Positions 7,622 through 18,672 of a stretch of DNA of 64,000 bases are shown piece by piece. This stretch comes from Rhodanobacter sp. Root480. Lineage in GTDB: Bacteria > Pseudomonadota > Gammaproteobacteria > Xanthomonadales > Rhodanobacteraceae. The notes under the pieces were generated by a model. The model worked only from the letters and a program-made list of their open reading frames with translations, was not told the DNA's origin and searched no databases. Made by a program: the position numbers and the translations under genes. The DNA is taken from the NCBI RefSeq assembly GCF_001426645.1, contig NZ_LMEX01000003.1, forward strand, positions 35,449-99,448, written 5' to 3'. Numbering within the stretch: the first letter of the stretch is position 1; each line of letters starts with the position of its first letter.

Positions 7622-9487
7622 TCAAAACATGTCGTTGCGTAGGGTTTCGTCGCCGGCGGCGCGCTGCCGCGAGGCGATGAAATCACCGGTGATCATCTGG
7701 GCGTACGACATGCCCGGGCCCACCATCGGGTAGACGCCGGCGTCCGGATCGATCATCACTTCCAGGAAGGCAGGGCCCTCGAACGCCAGGAACTCGGCGA
7801 TGGTGTCGGCCAGTTCCTCCTTGCGCTCCAGCCGGCGCGCCCAGGTGAAGCCGTCGGCCTGCACGGCCTTGATGAAATCCTTGGTGTGCAGGCTCTTGTC
7901 GGAGGAGGCGAAGCGGCCCTTGAAGAACAGCTTCTGCCACTGCCGCACCATGCCGTCGCCGCGGTTGTTGAGCAGCACGATCTTCACCGGCAGGCCATAC
8001 GTGGTGACGGTTTCCAGCTCGCCCAGGTTCATGCGGATGCTGCCGTCGCCATCGATGTCGATGACGGTGGCATCGCGCCGCGCAAACTGCGCGCCGATGG
8101 CCGCGGGCAGGCCGAAACCCATCGTGCCCATCGAGCCGGAGCTGAGCCAGTGGCGTGGCGCGCGGTAATCGAAATACTGCGCCGCCCACATCTGGTGCTG
8201 GCCCACGCCCGTGCTGATGATCGCGTGGCCGTCGGTGATGCGGTTGATCGCCTCGATCACCGCGTACGGCTGGATCAGCTCGCTGTCGTGGTCGTAGTTC
8301 AGCGCGTGCACGCGCTTGAGCTCGGCGATATGCGCGTGCCAGGCGGCGTAGCGGCCGTCCTGCCGCGGGTGGATACCGTGCGCCGCGCCGTACTCGCGCA
8401 GGCGCTCGAGCGTGCGTCGCAGGTCGCCGATGTGGTGCCAGTCCACCGCCTTGACCTTGCCGATCTCGGCCGGATCGATGTCCACCTGGGCGATGAATTT
8501 CGCGCGGGGAGCGAACTTGTCCGGCACGCCGGCCACGCGGTCGTCGAAGCGCGCGCCCAGGGTCAGCACGAAGTCGCAATCCTCCACCGCGTAGTTGGCG
8601 TAGGCGGTGCCGTGCATGCCCAGGAAATGCAGCGCCAGCGGATCGGTGGTGTCGAACGCGCCCAGCCCCATCAGCGTGGTGGTGACCGGCAGGCCGAAAT
8701 CGGCCACGAAATCACGCAGGGCCTCGGCGGCGCCGGAGGCGATCACGCCGCCGCCGGCGTAGATCAACGGACGCCTGGCCTGGGCCAGCGCGTCGAAGAA
8801 GCTGGCGCAACCGGCATCGTCCAGCTGGGCCGACTGCACGTTGCGCAGGCGCGCGCGGTAGCCGGGAATGGGCAGCTGGCCCTGGCCGGCAAAGGTCAGC
8901 GCGGTGTTCTGCACATCCTTGGGTACGTCCACCACCACCGGCCCCGGCCGCCCGCTGCGGGCGATCTCGAACGCGGTACGCAAGGTGGCTTCCAGCACGC
9001 TGGCATCGGTCACCAGGAACACGTGCTTCGCGCAGGCGCCCATGATCGTGCTGACCGGCGCTTCCTGGAACGCGTCGCTGCCGATGGCGGCCACGCCGAC
9101 CTGGCCGCAGATCACCACCATGGGGATCGAGTCGGCCATCGAGTCACGCACCGGGGTGACCATGTTGGTGGCGCCGGGGCCGGAGGTGACCACGGCCACG
9201 CCGACCTTGCCGGAGGCGCGCGCATAGCCGGCGGCCATGAAGCCCGCGCCCTGCTCGTTGGCCGGCACGATCAGCGGCAACGGCTCGCTGCCGTCGTCGT
9301 TCGGATGGGTGGCGTTGTACCGGAATACGGCGTCGTAGACCGGCAGGATGGCGCCGCCGGAATAGCCGAACATCACGTCGACGCCTTCGTCCGCCAATAC
9401 CTGCACGATGACCTCGGCGCCGCTCATCGACTTCGCCGCCAGCGGGTGCAGGTCGCCGGCGGGAGCCGGGGTGGACTTGGTGTTCAT
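7622..9487 (-). CDS. ilvG: Acetolactate synthase large (catalytic) subunit
   Basis: About 621-aa thiamine-diphosphate enzyme joining two pyruvates, or pyruvate and 2-oxobutanoate, in valine, leucine and isoleucine synthesis. The catalytic Glu is Glu78 in PANEQGAGF. The ThDP motif begins GDGSIRMN and ends about 30 residues later with VLLNN. FAD-type central and C-terminal domains are complete. The start is uncertain: ATG 9487 gives a family-like N-terminus (MNTKSTPAP), while GTG 9502 and ATG 9523 are in frame, and an AAGGA lies about 11 nt before the GTG. The gene is followed directly by ilvM. The symbol ilvG is used because of the ilvM partner. Confidence 0.95.
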   Translation of the reverse strand: MNTKSTPAPAGDLHPLAAKSMSGAEVIVQVLADEGVDVMFGYSGGAILPVYDAVFRYNATHPNDDGSEPLPLIVPANEQGAGFMAAGYARASGKVGVAVVTSGPGATNMVTPVRDSMADSIPMVVICGQVGVAAIGSDAFQEAPVSTIMGACAKHVFLVTDASVLEATLRTAFEIARSGRPGPVVVDVPKDVQNTALTFAGQGQLPIPGYRARLRNVQSAQLDDAGCASFFDALAQARRPLIYAGGGVIASGAAEALRDFVADFGLPVTTTLMGLGAFDTTDPLALHFLGMHGTAYANYAVEDCDFVLTLGARFDDRVAGVPDKFAPRAKFIAQVDIDPAEIGKVKAVDWHHIGDLRRTLERLREYGAAHGIHPRQDGRYAAWHAHIAELKRVHALNYDHDSELIQPYAVIEAINRITDGHAIISTGVGQHQMWAAQYFDYRAPRHWLSSGSMGTMGFGLPAAIGAQFARRDATVIDIDGDGSIRMNLGELETVTTYGLPVKIVLLNNRGDGMVRQWQKLFFKGRFASSDKSLHTKDFIKAVQADGFTWARRLERKEELADTIAEFLAFEGPAFLEVMIDPDAGVYPMVGPGMSYAQMITGDFIASRQRAAGDETLRNDMF

Positions 9488-9594
9488 CAGTTGTGCATTC
9501 ACGATGTTGCGGTTCCTTGGCATGGCCGGCAGCCGCCGGGTGCTTGGACGCGATGCGGTGGCGGTGCGGCGCACCGGTCACCCCAACGTTTGTG

Positions 9595-9942
9595 TCATGA
9601 GTGGGAGGTCGATTCCCGTGGTGGTCGTCCTGACCTGACCGGAACGCCATAGGTCTCGGCGATCTTCAGATCCTGTTCCTGCGCGCAGAAGCTTTCCCAT
9701 ACCAGGCCATTGACGTCGGAGGTGCTGGAAAATCCTTCGGCGAGGTCGTCCTCGAAGCCGATGTGGCGCAACTGGCCCGCGCGCTCCGGCATCTGGTTGA
9801 TGGAGAAGTTCAGCAGGTCGGTACGCCACATCGCGTACTTGCCGGCGACGACGGCGCTCGGCTGGGCATCCAGTCGCTGGCTGTAGTCGTCGATCGACTC
9901 GGCCAGGTCGCGAACCGCCAGCGCAATGTGAAAACGTTTCAC
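9595..9942 (-). CDS. VOC (glyoxalase-fold) family protein inside the ilv operon
   Basis: 115 aa. The N-terminal FHIALAVRDLAESIDDYSQRL is a typical VOC-superfamily half (beta strand, then helix). A His appears at RHIGFE and an acidic residue in GLVWESF, matching metal-ligand positions of the fold. The start is a GTG with GGGGA 8 nt upstream; the longer open frame would enter ilvC. It sits between ilvC and ilvG on the same strand. The substrate is unknown. Its position suggests a role in branched-chain metabolism, for example a reactive intermediate, but nothing in the sequence shows this. Confidence 0.8.
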   Translation of the reverse strand: MKRFHIALAVRDLAESIDDYSQRLDAQPSAVVAGKYAMWRTDLLNFSINQMPERAGQLRHIGFEDDLAEGFSSTSDVNGLVWESFCAQEQDLKIAETYGVPVRSGRPPRESTSHS

Positions 9943-10007
9943 GTCGTGTCCCCGATGGAAAAACGTTGCCGCTCCGTTCCCCGGCGAACCGGGGAACGGG
10001 ACGTCGA

Positions 10008-10997
10008 TCAGCCTGCCTGCTTCGCCGTTTCCGGCTGCAGCCACGGCATGCGGGCGCGCAGCTTGGCACCCACCACCTCGACCGGATGCTCGAGATCGGC
10101 CTGCTTGAACTTCTTGTAGTTCGGCAGGCCGGCTTCGTACTCGGCGATCCAGTTGCGCGCGAAGGTGCCGTTCTGGATGTCGGTCAGCACATCCTTCATG
10201 CGCGCCTTGACGCCGGCGTCGATCACGCGCGGGCCGCTGACGTAGTCGCCGTACTGGGCGGTCTCGGAGACGAACTGCAGCATCTTGGTGATGCCGCCTT
10301 CGTAGAACAGGTCCACGATCAGCTTCAGTTCGTGCAGCACTTCGTAGTAGGCGATTTCCGGCTGGTAGCCCGCTTCCACCAGGGTCTCGAAGCCGGCCTG
10401 CACCAGCGACGAGGCGCCGCCGCACAGCACGGCCTGCTCGCCGAACAGATCGGTCTCGGTCTCTTCCTTGAAGTCGGTCTTGATCAGCATGGCGCGGCCG
10501 CCACCGATGCCGTTGGCATAGGCATGCGCCTTGGCCTCGGCCTGGCCGGACACGTCCTGGTACACCGCCCAGATGCTGGGCACGCCGCGGCCGCGCTCAT
10601 ACTCGGTGCGCACCAGCGCGCCGGGGCCCTTGGGGGCCACCAGGATCACGTCGATGTCCTTGCGCGGGTCGATCCGCTTGAAGTGCACGTTGAAGCCGTG
10701 CGCGAACAGCAGCGCCGCGCCGGGCTTGATGTTCGGCTCGATGCTCTGCGTATAGACGTCTGCCTGCACCATGTCGGGCGTCAGCACCGCGACCAGGTCG
10801 GCACCCTTCACCGCCTCGCCCGGCTCGGCCACCTTGAAGCCTTCGGCACTGGCCTTCTCCCAGGACGGGCCGCCCTTGCGCAGGCCGACGACGACGTCGA
10901 GGCCGGAGTCGCGCAAGTTGAGGGCGTGGGCGCGGCCCTGGCTGCCGTAGCCGAGAACGGCGATGCGGGCATTGCCCAGGGTGTCGTTGTTGCTCAT
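10008..10997 (-). CDS. ilvC: Ketol-acid reductoisomerase (class I)
   Basis: 329-aa NADPH-dependent enzyme converting acetolactate or acetohydroxybutyrate to the dihydroxy acids. The Rossmann motif [10 protein letters not shown] is near residue 16, and the C-terminal knotted helical domain contains the metal ligands in [10 protein letters not shown] and the [14 protein letters not shown] segment. The length is that of the short class I form. The ATG overlaps the ilvD stop by 4 nt (ATGA), so translation is coupled. Confidence 0.97.
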   Translation of the reverse strand: MSNNDTLGNARIAVLGYGSQGRAHALNLRDSGLDVVVGLRKGGPSWEKASAEGFKVAEPGEAVKGADLVAVLTPDMVQADVYTQSIEPNIKPGAALLFAHGFNVHFKRIDPRKDIDVILVAPKGPGALVRTEYERGRGVPSIWAVYQDVSGQAEAKAHAYANGIGGGRAMLIKTDFKEETETDLFGEQAVLCGGASSLVQAGFETLVEAGYQPEIAYYEVLHELKLIVDLFYEGGITKMLQFVSETAQYGDYVSGPRVIDAGVKARMKDVLTDIQNGTFARNWIAEYEAGLPNYKKFKQADLEHPVEVVGAKLRARMPWLQPETAKQAG

Positions 10998-12715
10998 GCG
11001 GTAACTCCTGCTTTGGTTGGTTTGTTTGTGTGGGCGGGCGTCTGCACCGCCGTATCGGGATGGGTGTTGGCGCCGTCGGAGGCGGAACCAACCAGCCGCG
11101 CGTACTTGGCCAGCACGCCGCGGGTGACTTTGGGCTCGGGCGGCTGCCAGCTGGCGCGGCGGCCGTCGAGGTCGGCATCGGTGACCAGCTCGCGGGTGTT
11201 GGCATCGATGCGCAGGTGGTCGCCGTCACGCAGCAGCGCGATCGGGCCGCCACGCGCCGCTTCCGGCGCCACGTGGCCCACCATGAAACCGTGGGTGGCG
11301 CCGGAGAACCGGCCGTCGGTGATCAGCGCCACGTCATCGCCCAGGCCGCGGCCGATCAGCGCGGCGGTGACGCCCAGCATCTCGCGCATGCCGGGGCCGC
11401 CGGCGGGGCCTTCGTTGCGGATCACCACCACGTCGCCCTTGCCGATGCGTCCTTCCTGCACGGCGGTGAAGGCCGCTTCCTCGCTCTCGAACACGCGGGC
11501 GGTGCCTTCGAAATGAGTGGCGCCATGGCCGGCGCTGTTCTTGCCGGGGATCTTCAGGATGCAGCCTTCCGGCGCGACATTGCCGTAGAGGATGGAATAG
11601 CCGCCGCGCGGCTTGATCGGTGCGCTGACCGGGAACACCACCTGCTGGTCCTCGAAACGCGGCGCCTCGGCGGCTTCGGCAAACAGTGTGCGACCGGTGA
11701 CGGTGGGCGCGTCCTGCAGCATGCCGGCGGCGATCAGCTCCTGCGCCACGCGGGCAATGCCGCCGGCGTCGAACAGCTCGACCGCGGTGTACTGGCCGCC
11801 TGGCAGCAGGTCGGAGATCACCGGGGTGTTCTCCGAAGCGGGCTGGAAGTCCTCCAGCGTCCACGGCACGCCGGCCTCGCGGGCGATCGCCAGCAGATGC
11901 AGCACGGCATTGGTGGAGCCGGCGGTGGCGGCGACCATGCGTGCGGCGTTGCTCAGCGCGGTGCGGTTGAACATCGAGCTGGGGCGGCGATCCTCGCGCA
12001 GGCATTCCATCACCAGCTCACCGCAGCGCTGCGCGGCGGCGAGTTTGTCGGGATGCGTGGCGGGGATGTCGTTCAGGCCCATCGGCGACAAGCCCAGCGT
12101 GGTCAGCACCATCGCCATGGTGTTGGCGGTGAACTGGCCGCCGCAGGCACCGGCGCCGCCGCAGGCATCGCATTCCACCGAGCGCAGCTCGGCATCGTCG
12201 ATCTTGCCCGCGCCATGCGCGCCGACCGCCTCGAACACCTGCTGGATGGTGATCGGGCGGTTCTTGTGCAGGCCATGCGCGATGGTGCCGCCGTACAGCG
12301 CCACCGCCGGGATATCCAGCCGCGCCATCGCCATCGCGGCGGCGGGGATGGTCTTGTCGCAACCGCACAGCACCACCATGGCGTCGCACAGGTGGCCCTC
12401 GACCGCCGCCTCGATGGAGTCGGTGATGACCTCGCGGCTCACCAGCGAATAGCGCATGCCGGCCGTGCCCATGGCGATGCCGTCGGTAACCGCGATGGTG
12501 TTGAACTCCACCGGCGTGCCGCCCGCCGCGCGGATGCCCTTGGCGACTTCCGCAGCCAGATCGCGCAGGTTGAGGTTGCACGGGCTGACGTCGGACCAGG
12601 TGTGCACCACCGCGATCAGCGGCTTCTTGATCGCGTCGTCATCCATGCCGGTGGCGCGCAACATGGCACGGGCGGGAGCGCGATCGGCGCCGGTCTTGAT
12701 TGCATCACTACGCAT
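10994..12715 (-). CDS. ilvD: Dihydroxy-acid dehydratase
   Basis: 573-aa iron-sulfur enzyme dehydrating the dihydroxy acids to the branched 2-oxo acids. Three conserved cluster cysteines are visible: Cys46 (SPCNLN), Cys119 (CGCDKT) and Cys191 (GACGGQ). The C-terminal half carries the [15 protein letters not shown] motif. I start at the ATG that gives [21 protein letters not shown]; the frame is open further upstream but that part reads into leuB. It follows leuB with a 37-nt gap, the largest in the first seven genes. Confidence 0.97.
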   Translation of the reverse strand: MRSDAIKTGADRAPARAMLRATGMDDDAIKKPLIAVVHTWSDVSPCNLNLRDLAAEVAKGIRAAGGTPVEFNTIAVTDGIAMGTAGMRYSLVSREVITDSIEAAVEGHLCDAMVVLCGCDKTIPAAAMAMARLDIPAVALYGGTIAHGLHKNRPITIQQVFEAVGAHGAGKIDDAELRSVECDACGGAGACGGQFTANTMAMVLTTLGLSPMGLNDIPATHPDKLAAAQRCGELVMECLREDRRPSSMFNRTALSNAARMVAATAGSTNAVLHLLAIAREAGVPWTLEDFQPASENTPVISDLLPGGQYTAVELFDAGGIARVAQELIAAGMLQDAPTVTGRTLFAEAAEAPRFEDQQVVFPVSAPIKPRGGYSILYGNVAPEGCILKIPGKNSAGHGATHFEGTARVFESEEAAFTAVQEGRIGKGDVVVIRNEGPAGGPGMREMLGVTAALIGRGLGDDVALITDGRFSGATHGFMVGHVAPEAARGGPIALLRDGDHLRIDANTRELVTDADLDGRRASWQPPEPKVTRGVLAKYARLVGSASDGANTHPDTAVQTPAHTNKPTKAGVTA

Positions 12716-12752
12716 GGCGGTTCCAGTAGGACATGGGGAAGGGGGCGTCCGG

Positions 12753-13838
12753 TCAGCCGGCCGAGCGCAGGGAAGGGGCGGCGCTGGCGTAGCCGTCCAG
12801 GGCCTGCAGCACCGCGTCCAGCACGTCCTGCGTGCCGGCCTGGCCGCCAATGTCGCGGCTGTGCGGGCCGTCGCTCAGCACGCGGTCGATGGCGGCTTCG
12901 ATCGCCACGGCTTCGGCTTCCAGCTGCAGCGAGTGGCGCAGCAGCAGGGCGGCGGAGAGGATGGTGCCGACCGGGTTGGCCACGCCCTTGCCGGCGATGT
13001 CCGGGGCCGAGCCGTGGATCGGCTCGTAGAGGCCTACGCGGCTTTCGCCCAGCGACGCCGACGGCAGCAGGCCCAGCGAGCCGGCCAGCGCGGCGGCCTC
13101 GTCGGTGAGGATGTCGCCGAACAGGTTTTCGGTGACCACCACGTCGTAGCGCGACGGCTGGCTCAGCAGCAGCATCGCCATCGAATCGACCAACTGGTGC
13201 TCGACCTTCACGTCCGGGAATTCGGTGGCGATGCGCTGCACCGTGCTGCGCCACAGGCGCGAGGTTTCCAGCACGTTGGCCTTGTCCACCGAGGTGAGCT
13301 GCTTGCGGCGGCCGCGTGCCAGCGCGAGGGCGCGGCGGGCCACGCGTTCCACTTCGGCCACGGTGTATTTGCATTCGTCGGTGGCGGTGTCGTCGGTGCG
13401 GGTCTTGGCACCGAAATAGGCGCCGCCGGTGAGTTCGCGCACGAACAGCACGTCCACACCCTGCAGGCGCTCATTCTTCAGCGGCGACAGGTCGGCCAGC
13501 GCCGGATGCACCTGCAGCGGGCGCAGGTTGGCGTACACGCCCAGCGCGGCGCGCAGGCCCAGCAAGCCCTGCTCGGGGCGCACCGGCGCGTTCGGATCGG
13601 ACCATTTCGGCCCGCCCACGGCGCCCAGCAGCACCGCGTCGGCCTGCTTGCAGGCGGCCAGCGTGGCGGCGGGCAGCGGCTCGCCGGTGGCGTCGATGGC
13701 GCAGCCGCCGATCAGCTGTTCGTCGAAGGTGAACTCGTGGCCGTAGTGGCCAGCCACGGCTTGCAGCACGGCGACAGCCGCGGCGGTGACTTCCGGACCC
13801 ACGCCGTCGCCGGGCAGAGTGACGATGCGTGCCTTCAT
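12753..13838 (-). CDS. leuB: 3-isopropylmalate dehydrogenase
   Basis: 361-aa NAD-dependent oxidative decarboxylase of leucine synthesis. The opening [13 protein letters not shown], the active-site [13 protein letters not shown] motif and the NAD-binding [17 protein letters not shown] are all present. The length is normal. The ATG overlaps the leuD stop by 4 nt. Confidence 0.97.
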   Translation of the reverse strand: MKARIVTLPGDGVGPEVTAAAVAVLQAVAGHYGHEFTFDEQLIGGCAIDATGEPLPAATLAACKQADAVLLGAVGGPKWSDPNAPVRPEQGLLGLRAALGVYANLRPLQVHPALADLSPLKNERLQGVDVLFVRELTGGAYFGAKTRTDDTATDECKYTVAEVERVARRALALARGRRKQLTSVDKANVLETSRLWRSTVQRIATEFPDVKVEHQLVDSMAMLLLSQPSRYDVVVTENLFGDILTDEAAALAGSLGLLPSASLGESRVGLYEPIHGSAPDIAGKGVANPVGTILSAALLLRHSLQLEAEAVAIEAAIDRVLSDGPHSRDIGGQAGTQDVLDAVLQALDGYASAAPSLRSAG

Positions 13839-14416
13839 GCCGCTTTCTCCTGTTTTTCAAATTGACCGATGGCGTCGGTGTGCTGCAGCAGGAAGCCGAG
13901 CTGATCCACGCCGTTCAGCAGGCAGTGGCGGGCGAACGGCTCCAGCGTGAACGCGACGTTGCTGCCGTCGGGCAGGGTGATCGTCTGCGCCTGCACGTCG
14001 ATGGTCAGTTCCACGCCGGGGTTGTCCAGCAGCCAGCGGTGCTGCGCCTCGGCGATCACGATCGCCAGCAGGCCGTTCTTCAGCGCGTTGTTGCGGAAGA
14101 TGTCCGCGATCTCGCTGCACAGCACGGCCTTGATGCCGTAGTCGAGCAGCGCCCACGGCGCGTGTTCGCGCGAGGAGCCGCAGCCGAAGTTGCGCCCGGC
14201 CACCAGGATCTCGCAGCCCTGCGACTGCGGCTGGTTGAGCGGGAAGGCGGGGTTGTCGGAGCCGTCGCTCTGGTAGCGCCAGTCGTTGAAGCACAGCTTG
14301 CCCAGGCCTTCACGCACCGTGGTGGTGAGGAAGCGCGCCGGGATGATGCGGTCGGTATCGATGTTTTCGTCGGTCAGCACGGCGGTGCGTGACTGCAGGC
14401 GGGTAATCGGTTTCAT
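13835..14416 (-). CDS. leuD: 3-isopropylmalate dehydratase small subunit
   Basis: 193-aa swivel-domain subunit that pairs with LeuC to isomerize isopropylmalate. Family motifs [16 protein letters not shown] and [14 protein letters not shown] are present. I start at ATG 14416 ([13 protein letters not shown]); the open frame extends far upstream but only as the shadow of leuC. It has 4-nt overlaps on both sides. Confidence 0.96.
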   Translation of the reverse strand: MKPITRLQSRTAVLTDENIDTDRIIPARFLTTTVREGLGKLCFNDWRYQSDGSDNPAFPLNQPQSQGCEILVAGRNFGCGSSREHAPWALLDYGIKAVLCSEIADIFRNNALKNGLLAIVIAEAQHRWLLDNPGVELTIDVQAQTITLPDGSNVAFTLEPFARHCLLNGVDQLGFLLQHTDAIGQFEKQEKAA

Positions 14417-15825
14417 GCTGCGGCCTCCGTCAGGTACACGCGTGGGTCGGCGACCACGCCGGCCACGGCCGATGCGGCCGCGGTGGCCGGGCTGGCCAGC
14501 ACGGTGCGGGCGCCCTTGCCCTGGCGGCCCTCGAAATTGCGGTTTGAGGTGGACACCACCAGCTGGCCCGGCTGCGCCAGATCGCCGTTCATGGCGATGC
14601 ACATGGAGCAACCCGGCACGCGCCATTCGGCGCCGGCATCCAGAAACACCTGGTGCAGGCCCTCGCGCTCCGCATCGCGGCGCACCGCCTCGGAGCCGGG
14701 CACCACCAGCATGCGCACGCCCTCGGCGACGTGGCGACCGCGCAACACGCTGGCGGCCTCGCGCAGGTCGGGCAGGCGCGAGTTGGTGCAGCTGCCGATG
14801 AACACCACGTCCACCGCCATGCCTTCCATCGACTGGCCCGGCTCGTAATGCATGTAGTCGCGGGCGCGGCGCTCCTGCGCGTTGGTGGGTTCCGGCAAGG
14901 TGGCGCTCAGGGCGCTGGCCATGCCCGGGTGGGTGCCGTAGGTGACGGTGGGGCCGATCTTGCTGGCGTCGAAATGCACCTCGCGGTCGTAGCTGGCGCC
15001 CTCGTCGCTGCGCAGCGCGCGCCAGCGGGCCACGGCGGCGTCCCAGTCGGCGCCCTGCGGTGCCATCGGGCGGCCCTTCAGCCACGCGAAGGTGGTTTCG
15101 TCCGGTGCGATCAGGCCGGCGCGGGCACCGGCTTCGATCGACATGTTGCAGACCGTCATGCGCTCTTCCATCGACAACGCCTCGATGGTCGGGCCGCGGT
15201 ATTCCAGCACGTAGCCGGTGCCGCCATCGACGCCGATGCTGCCGATGATGTGCAGGATCAGGTCCTTGGCGCCCACGCCGGGGGCCAGCTTGCCGTCCAC
15301 GTGGATGGCCAGGGTTTTCGGCTTGCGCTGCAGCAGGCACTGGGTGGCCAGCACGTGGCCCACCTCGGTGGTGCCGATGCCGAACGCCAGCGCGCCGAAC
15401 GCGCCATGGGTGGAGGTGTGGCTGTCGCCGCAGACGATGGTCATGCCCGGCTGGGTGGCGCCCAGTTCCGGGCCGATCACGTGCACGATGCCGCGCTGGT
15501 CGCTGTCCCAGCCATGCAGGGTGACGCCGAATTCGGCGCAATTGGCTTCCAATTGCTCCACCTGCGCCTTGGCGGCGGCATTGGTGTACGGCCGCACGCC
15601 GTCCGCGCCGGTGGGCAGCGTGGGCGTGGAATGGTCGAGCGTGGCCAGGGTGCGATCGGGGCGGCGCAGGGTGAGGCCGCGTTGGCGCAATTCGCTGAAC
15701 GCCTGCGGCGAGGTGACTTCGTGCACCAGATGCAGGTCGACGTACAGGACGGCGGGCGTATCGGTGGATTCGGGCGCCACCACGTGGGCGTCCCACACTT
15801 TTTCAAACAGGGTTCTTGCGGTCAT
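14413..15825 (-). CDS. leuC: 3-isopropylmalate dehydratase large subunit
   Basis: 470-aa aconitase-type subunit with the [4Fe-4S] cluster. The ligands are Cys346 (IGSCTNSR), Cys406 and Cys409 (PGCSMC). The active-site segment [13 protein letters not shown] is intact and the length is typical. The start overlaps the stop of ilvE by 4 nt and the end overlaps leuD. Confidence 0.97.
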   Translation of the reverse strand: MTARTLFEKVWDAHVVAPESTDTPAVLYVDLHLVHEVTSPQAFSELRQRGLTLRRPDRTLATLDHSTPTLPTGADGVRPYTNAAAKAQVEQLEANCAEFGVTLHGWDSDQRGIVHVIGPELGATQPGMTIVCGDSHTSTHGAFGALAFGIGTTEVGHVLATQCLLQRKPKTLAIHVDGKLAPGVGAKDLILHIIGSIGVDGGTGYVLEYRGPTIEALSMEERMTVCNMSIEAGARAGLIAPDETTFAWLKGRPMAPQGADWDAAVARWRALRSDEGASYDREVHFDASKIGPTVTYGTHPGMASALSATLPEPTNAQERRARDYMHYEPGQSMEGMAVDVVFIGSCTNSRLPDLREAASVLRGRHVAEGVRMLVVPGSEAVRRDAEREGLHQVFLDAGAEWRVPGCSMCIAMNGDLAQPGQLVVSTSNRNFEGRQGKGARTVLASPATAAASAVAGVVADPRVYLTEAAA

Positions 15826-16811
15826 GCATTGGCTCCAGTCGACGCTGGCTGTTGTTGGGGAGTCCGGCCGTAGGTGGCCGGTTCTTGATTGTCGCGGTCA
15901 CTGACAACATTCAGCCAGTTCCAGCGGTCTTCGGTACGGCCGTCGAACAGGCCAAAGAATGCCTGGCGCAGGGCCTTGGTGATCGGGCCGGGCGTGCCGT
16001 CGCCCACGTTCTTGCGATCGACCGAGCGCACCGGCGTGACCTCGGCCGCGGTGCCGGTCATGAAGATCTCATCGGCGGTATACAACGCCTCGCGCGGCAG
16101 GTCACGTTCTTCCACGCTCAGGCCCAGGTCGGCCGCCAGCGTCAGCACGGTGTCGCGGGTGATGCCGGCCAGGATGCCGGCGCTGGACGGCGGCGTGAGC
16201 AGCTTGCCGCGCTTGACCAGGAACAGGTTTTCGCCGGCGCCTTCGCTGAGCAGGCCGTTGTGACCCAGCGCGATGCCCTCGTCATAGCCGCCGCGGCGCG
16301 CCTCCAGCCCGATCAGCTGGCTGTTGAGGTAGTTGCCGCCAGCCTTGGCCCAGCTGGGAATGGTGTTGGGCGCGGGCCGGTTCCACGACGACACGCACAC
16401 GTCGGCGCCGCGTTCGGCCGCCTCGCCGAGGTAGGCGCCCCAGTCCAGCGCCATGATGGCCACGTCCACGGGTGCCTCGCCCTTGGGCAGCACGCCCAGG
16501 CCACCGGCGCCACGAAACACGATCGGGCGCACGTAGGCCGATTCCATCTTGTTGGCGCGGATCAGCTCGATGCAGGCGGCGTTGATCTGCGCCTCGGTGT
16601 AGCCGATCTCGATCTCGTAGACCTTGGCCGACTCGAACAGGCGCCGGGTGTGATCCTCCAGCCGGAAATACGCCGGCCCGCGGTGGGTCGCGTACACGCG
16701 CTCACCCTCGAACACGGAGGAGCCGTAGTGCAGCGCGTGGGTGCTGACGTGGACATTGGCCTCGGCCCAGGGCTTGAGCTGACCGTTGTGCCAGATGAAA
16801 GGCGTGCTCAT
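15822..16811 (-). CDS. ilvE: Branched-chain amino acid aminotransferase
   Basis: 329-aa class IV PLP transaminase carrying out the last step to valine, leucine and isoleucine. The PLP lysine is Lys156 in [11 protein letters not shown]; the phosphate-binding segment [11 protein letters not shown] and the late [10 protein letters not shown] motif are present. The C-terminal 25 residues are Gln/Pro/Thr-rich and look like an added tail. It lies between leuA and leuC with 4-nt overlaps at both ends. Confidence 0.96.
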   Translation of the reverse strand: MSTPFIWHNGQLKPWAEANVHVSTHALHYGSSVFEGERVYATHRGPAYFRLEDHTRRLFESAKVYEIEIGYTEAQINAACIELIRANKMESAYVRPIVFRGAGGLGVLPKGEAPVDVAIMALDWGAYLGEAAERGADVCVSSWNRPAPNTIPSWAKAGGNYLNSQLIGLEARRGGYDEGIALGHNGLLSEGAGENLFLVKRGKLLTPPSSAGILAGITRDTVLTLAADLGLSVEERDLPREALYTADEIFMTGTAAEVTPVRSVDRKNVGDGTPGPITKALRQAFFGLFDGRTEDRWNWLNVVSDRDNQEPATYGRTPQQQPASTGANA

Positions 16812-18415
16812 GGTGTGGATTCCAGTGCTTTCGGTGCGGAATGCGAGCGGGCCGGAGCCTGCCGTTCGATGCGGTTGACGATCGCCAGCGCGGCCAGGGC
16901 GGCGGCTTCCACGATGTCGGTGCTGACGCCGTTGCCGTGCCAGTCAAGGCTGCCGTGGCGGGCGGTGAGTTCGGCGCGACCCTGGGCATCGCCACCTTCG
17001 CCCATCGCGCGGATCTGGAACTGGGTCAGCGCCAGTTCGATGCCGGTGGCGCGGGTGATGGCGTGCAGCACGGCGTCGACCGGGCCGTCGCCGGCACCTG
17101 TTTCGGCGACCTCGCGGCCATCCTCGTGGACCAGCGTCACCGCGGTGGAGCTGCCGCCACCCAGCTGCGAGCTGGCGTTCAACTGCAGCAGGCTCCAGGG
17201 GCCGGTGGTGTCCGGGTCCTGGCCCAGCGCCAGCGCCTGCAGGTCGTCGTCGTGGATGTCGCGGCGCTGGTCGGCCAGCATCTTGAAGCGGGCGAAGATG
17301 CCGTCCAAGGTGGCGTCGTCCGGCGTGTGGCCCAGCTTCTGCAGCCGCTCACGCAGCGCATGGCGGCCGGAATGCTTGCCCAGCACCAGGCTGGTTTCGG
17401 CGATGCCCACATCCTGCGGATGCATGATTTCGTAGGTGCCGCGATGCTTCAACATGCCGTGCTGGTGGATACCCGATTCGTGTGCGAATGCATTGTCGCC
17501 CACGATCGCCTTGTTGCGCGGCACGCCCTGGCCGGTCAATTGGGTCAGCAACCGCGAGGTGGGATACAGCTTGCGCGTATCGATGCCGGTGCTGACGCCG
17601 AAGTGCGGTGCGCGCACCTTCAGCGCCATTACCAGTTCCTCCAGCGCGGCATTGCCGGCGCGTTCGCCGATGCCGTTGATGGTGCATTCCATCTGTCGCG
17701 CGCCCGCGCTGACCGCCGCCAGGCTGTTAGCCACGGCCATGCCCAGATCGTTGTGGCAATGGCTGGAGAAGATCAGGTTCTCCGCGTTGCGCACGTTCTT
17801 GCGCAGGTAGGTGAACAACTCGAACATCTCCGCCGGCGTGGTGTAGCCGACAGTGTCGGGGGCGTTCAGCGTGGTGGCGCCGGCGGCGGCGGCGGCGTTG
17901 AACACCTCGACCAGGAAGTCCGGCTCGGTGCGCAGCGCGTCCTCGGCGGAAAACTCCACCTCATGGCACAGCTGGCGGGCACGCTCGACCGAGCGCACGG
18001 TGGCTTCCACGACCTGCTGCTTGCTCATGCCCAGCTTGTGCTCGCGGTGCAGCGGGCTGGTGGACAGGAACAGGTGGATGCGCGAGCGACGCGCGCCTTC
18101 CAGCGCGCGGGCGCAGCTGTCGATGTCGCCGGGAACACAGCGGGCCAGGCCGGCAACGGTGGTCTTCGTCAACGACTGGGCGATTTTCGCCACCGCGTTG
18201 AAGTCATCCGGTGAGGCCTGCGGGAAGCCGGCCTCAAGGATGTCCACGCCGAGTTCCTCCAGCGCATGCGCCAGTTTCAGCTTGGCGTGCAGATCCATCG
18301 AGAAGCCGGGCGCCTGCTCGCCATCGCGCAGGGTGGTGTCGAAGATCAATACGCGATCGGGCGTTGTGTCTTCGCCGTTGCTGCTGTCGTTCGTTGCTGC
18401 CGGTTGGTTATTCAT
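16808..18415 (-). CDS. leuA: 2-isopropylmalate synthase
   Basis: 535-aa acetyl-CoA condensing enzyme and first committed step to leucine. The TIM-barrel opening FDTTLRDGEQAPGFSM, the metal-ligand SHCHNDLGMAVAN and the GIGERAGNA motif are present. The C-terminal 130 residues form the regulatory domain (QLGGGSSTAVTLVHEDG). It is the first structural gene of the operon; its ATG is 32 nt downstream of the attenuator T run, with GGAG 8 nt before it. Confidence 0.97.
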   Translation of the reverse strand: MNNQPAATNDSSNGEDTTPDRVLIFDTTLRDGEQAPGFSMDLHAKLKLAHALEELGVDILEAGFPQASPDDFNAVAKIAQSLTKTTVAGLARCVPGDIDSCARALEGARRSRIHLFLSTSPLHREHKLGMSKQQVVEATVRSVERARQLCHEVEFSAEDALRTEPDFLVEVFNAAAAAGATTLNAPDTVGYTTPAEMFELFTYLRKNVRNAENLIFSSHCHNDLGMAVANSLAAVSAGARQMECTINGIGERAGNAALEELVMALKVRAPHFGVSTGIDTRKLYPTSRLLTQLTGQGVPRNKAIVGDNAFAHESGIHQHGMLKHRGTYEIMHPQDVGIAETSLVLGKHSGRHALRERLQKLGHTPDDATLDGIFARFKMLADQRRDIHDDDLQALALGQDPDTTGPWSLLQLNASSQLGGGSSTAVTLVHEDGREVAETGAGDGPVDAVLHAITRATGIELALTQFQIRAMGEGGDAQGRAELTARHGSLDWHGNGVSTDIVEAAALAALAIVNRIERQAPARSHSAPKALESTP

Positions 18416-18447
18416 CGCTGGCTCCGCGGGGCGGCGCCAAGGGCATG

Positions 18448-18480
18448 AAAAAACCCCGCATTCGTTTCCGGGTGCGGGGT
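18448..18480 (-). terminator. Attenuator (intrinsic terminator) of the leu-ilv operon
   Basis: Read on the minus strand, ACCCCGCA and TGCGGGGT arms (18473-18480 and 18453-18460) close a 12-nt loop and run into six Ts (18448-18453), a textbook intrinsic terminator just before leuA. The 5' arm (CCCGCACC, complement of 18471-18478) can instead pair with GGTGCGGG at the end of the leader peptide (complement of 18532-18539), giving an 8-bp antiterminator. Confidence 0.9.
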
Positions 18481-18527
18481 TCTTCGGGAGTCATCAGGTT
18501 ATCTTCTAACTACCTGGACACATGCCC

Positions 18528-18629
18528 TCAGCCCGCACCTCCGTTGGTAATAAGGAGTACGAGTACAAGGACAAGGATGAGCGCGCCGCGCAATCGCGGC
18601 GGACCAGCAACCATCGCGGGATGATTCAT
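18528..18629 (-). CDS. leu-ilv operon leader peptide
   Basis: 33-codon reading frame starting ATG 18629 (MNHPAMVAGPP) and containing 11 consecutive branched-chain codons, LILVLVLVLLI at residues 17-27, followed by Thr. This is the control peptide of a ribosome-mediated attenuator sensing charged Leu, Val and Ile tRNA. An in-frame ATG at residue 6 is an alternative start. The final codons GGT-GCG-GGC double as the antiterminator strand, so a ribosome reaching the stop would mask it and allow the terminator to form. It is too short for ordinary gene finders. Confidence 0.9.
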   Translation of the reverse strand: MNHPAMVAGPPRLRGALILVLVLVLLITNGGAG

Positions 18630-18672
18630 TCCGGTGATGCGGCGATGTGTGCTGCGCTGCGACATGTCGTTG

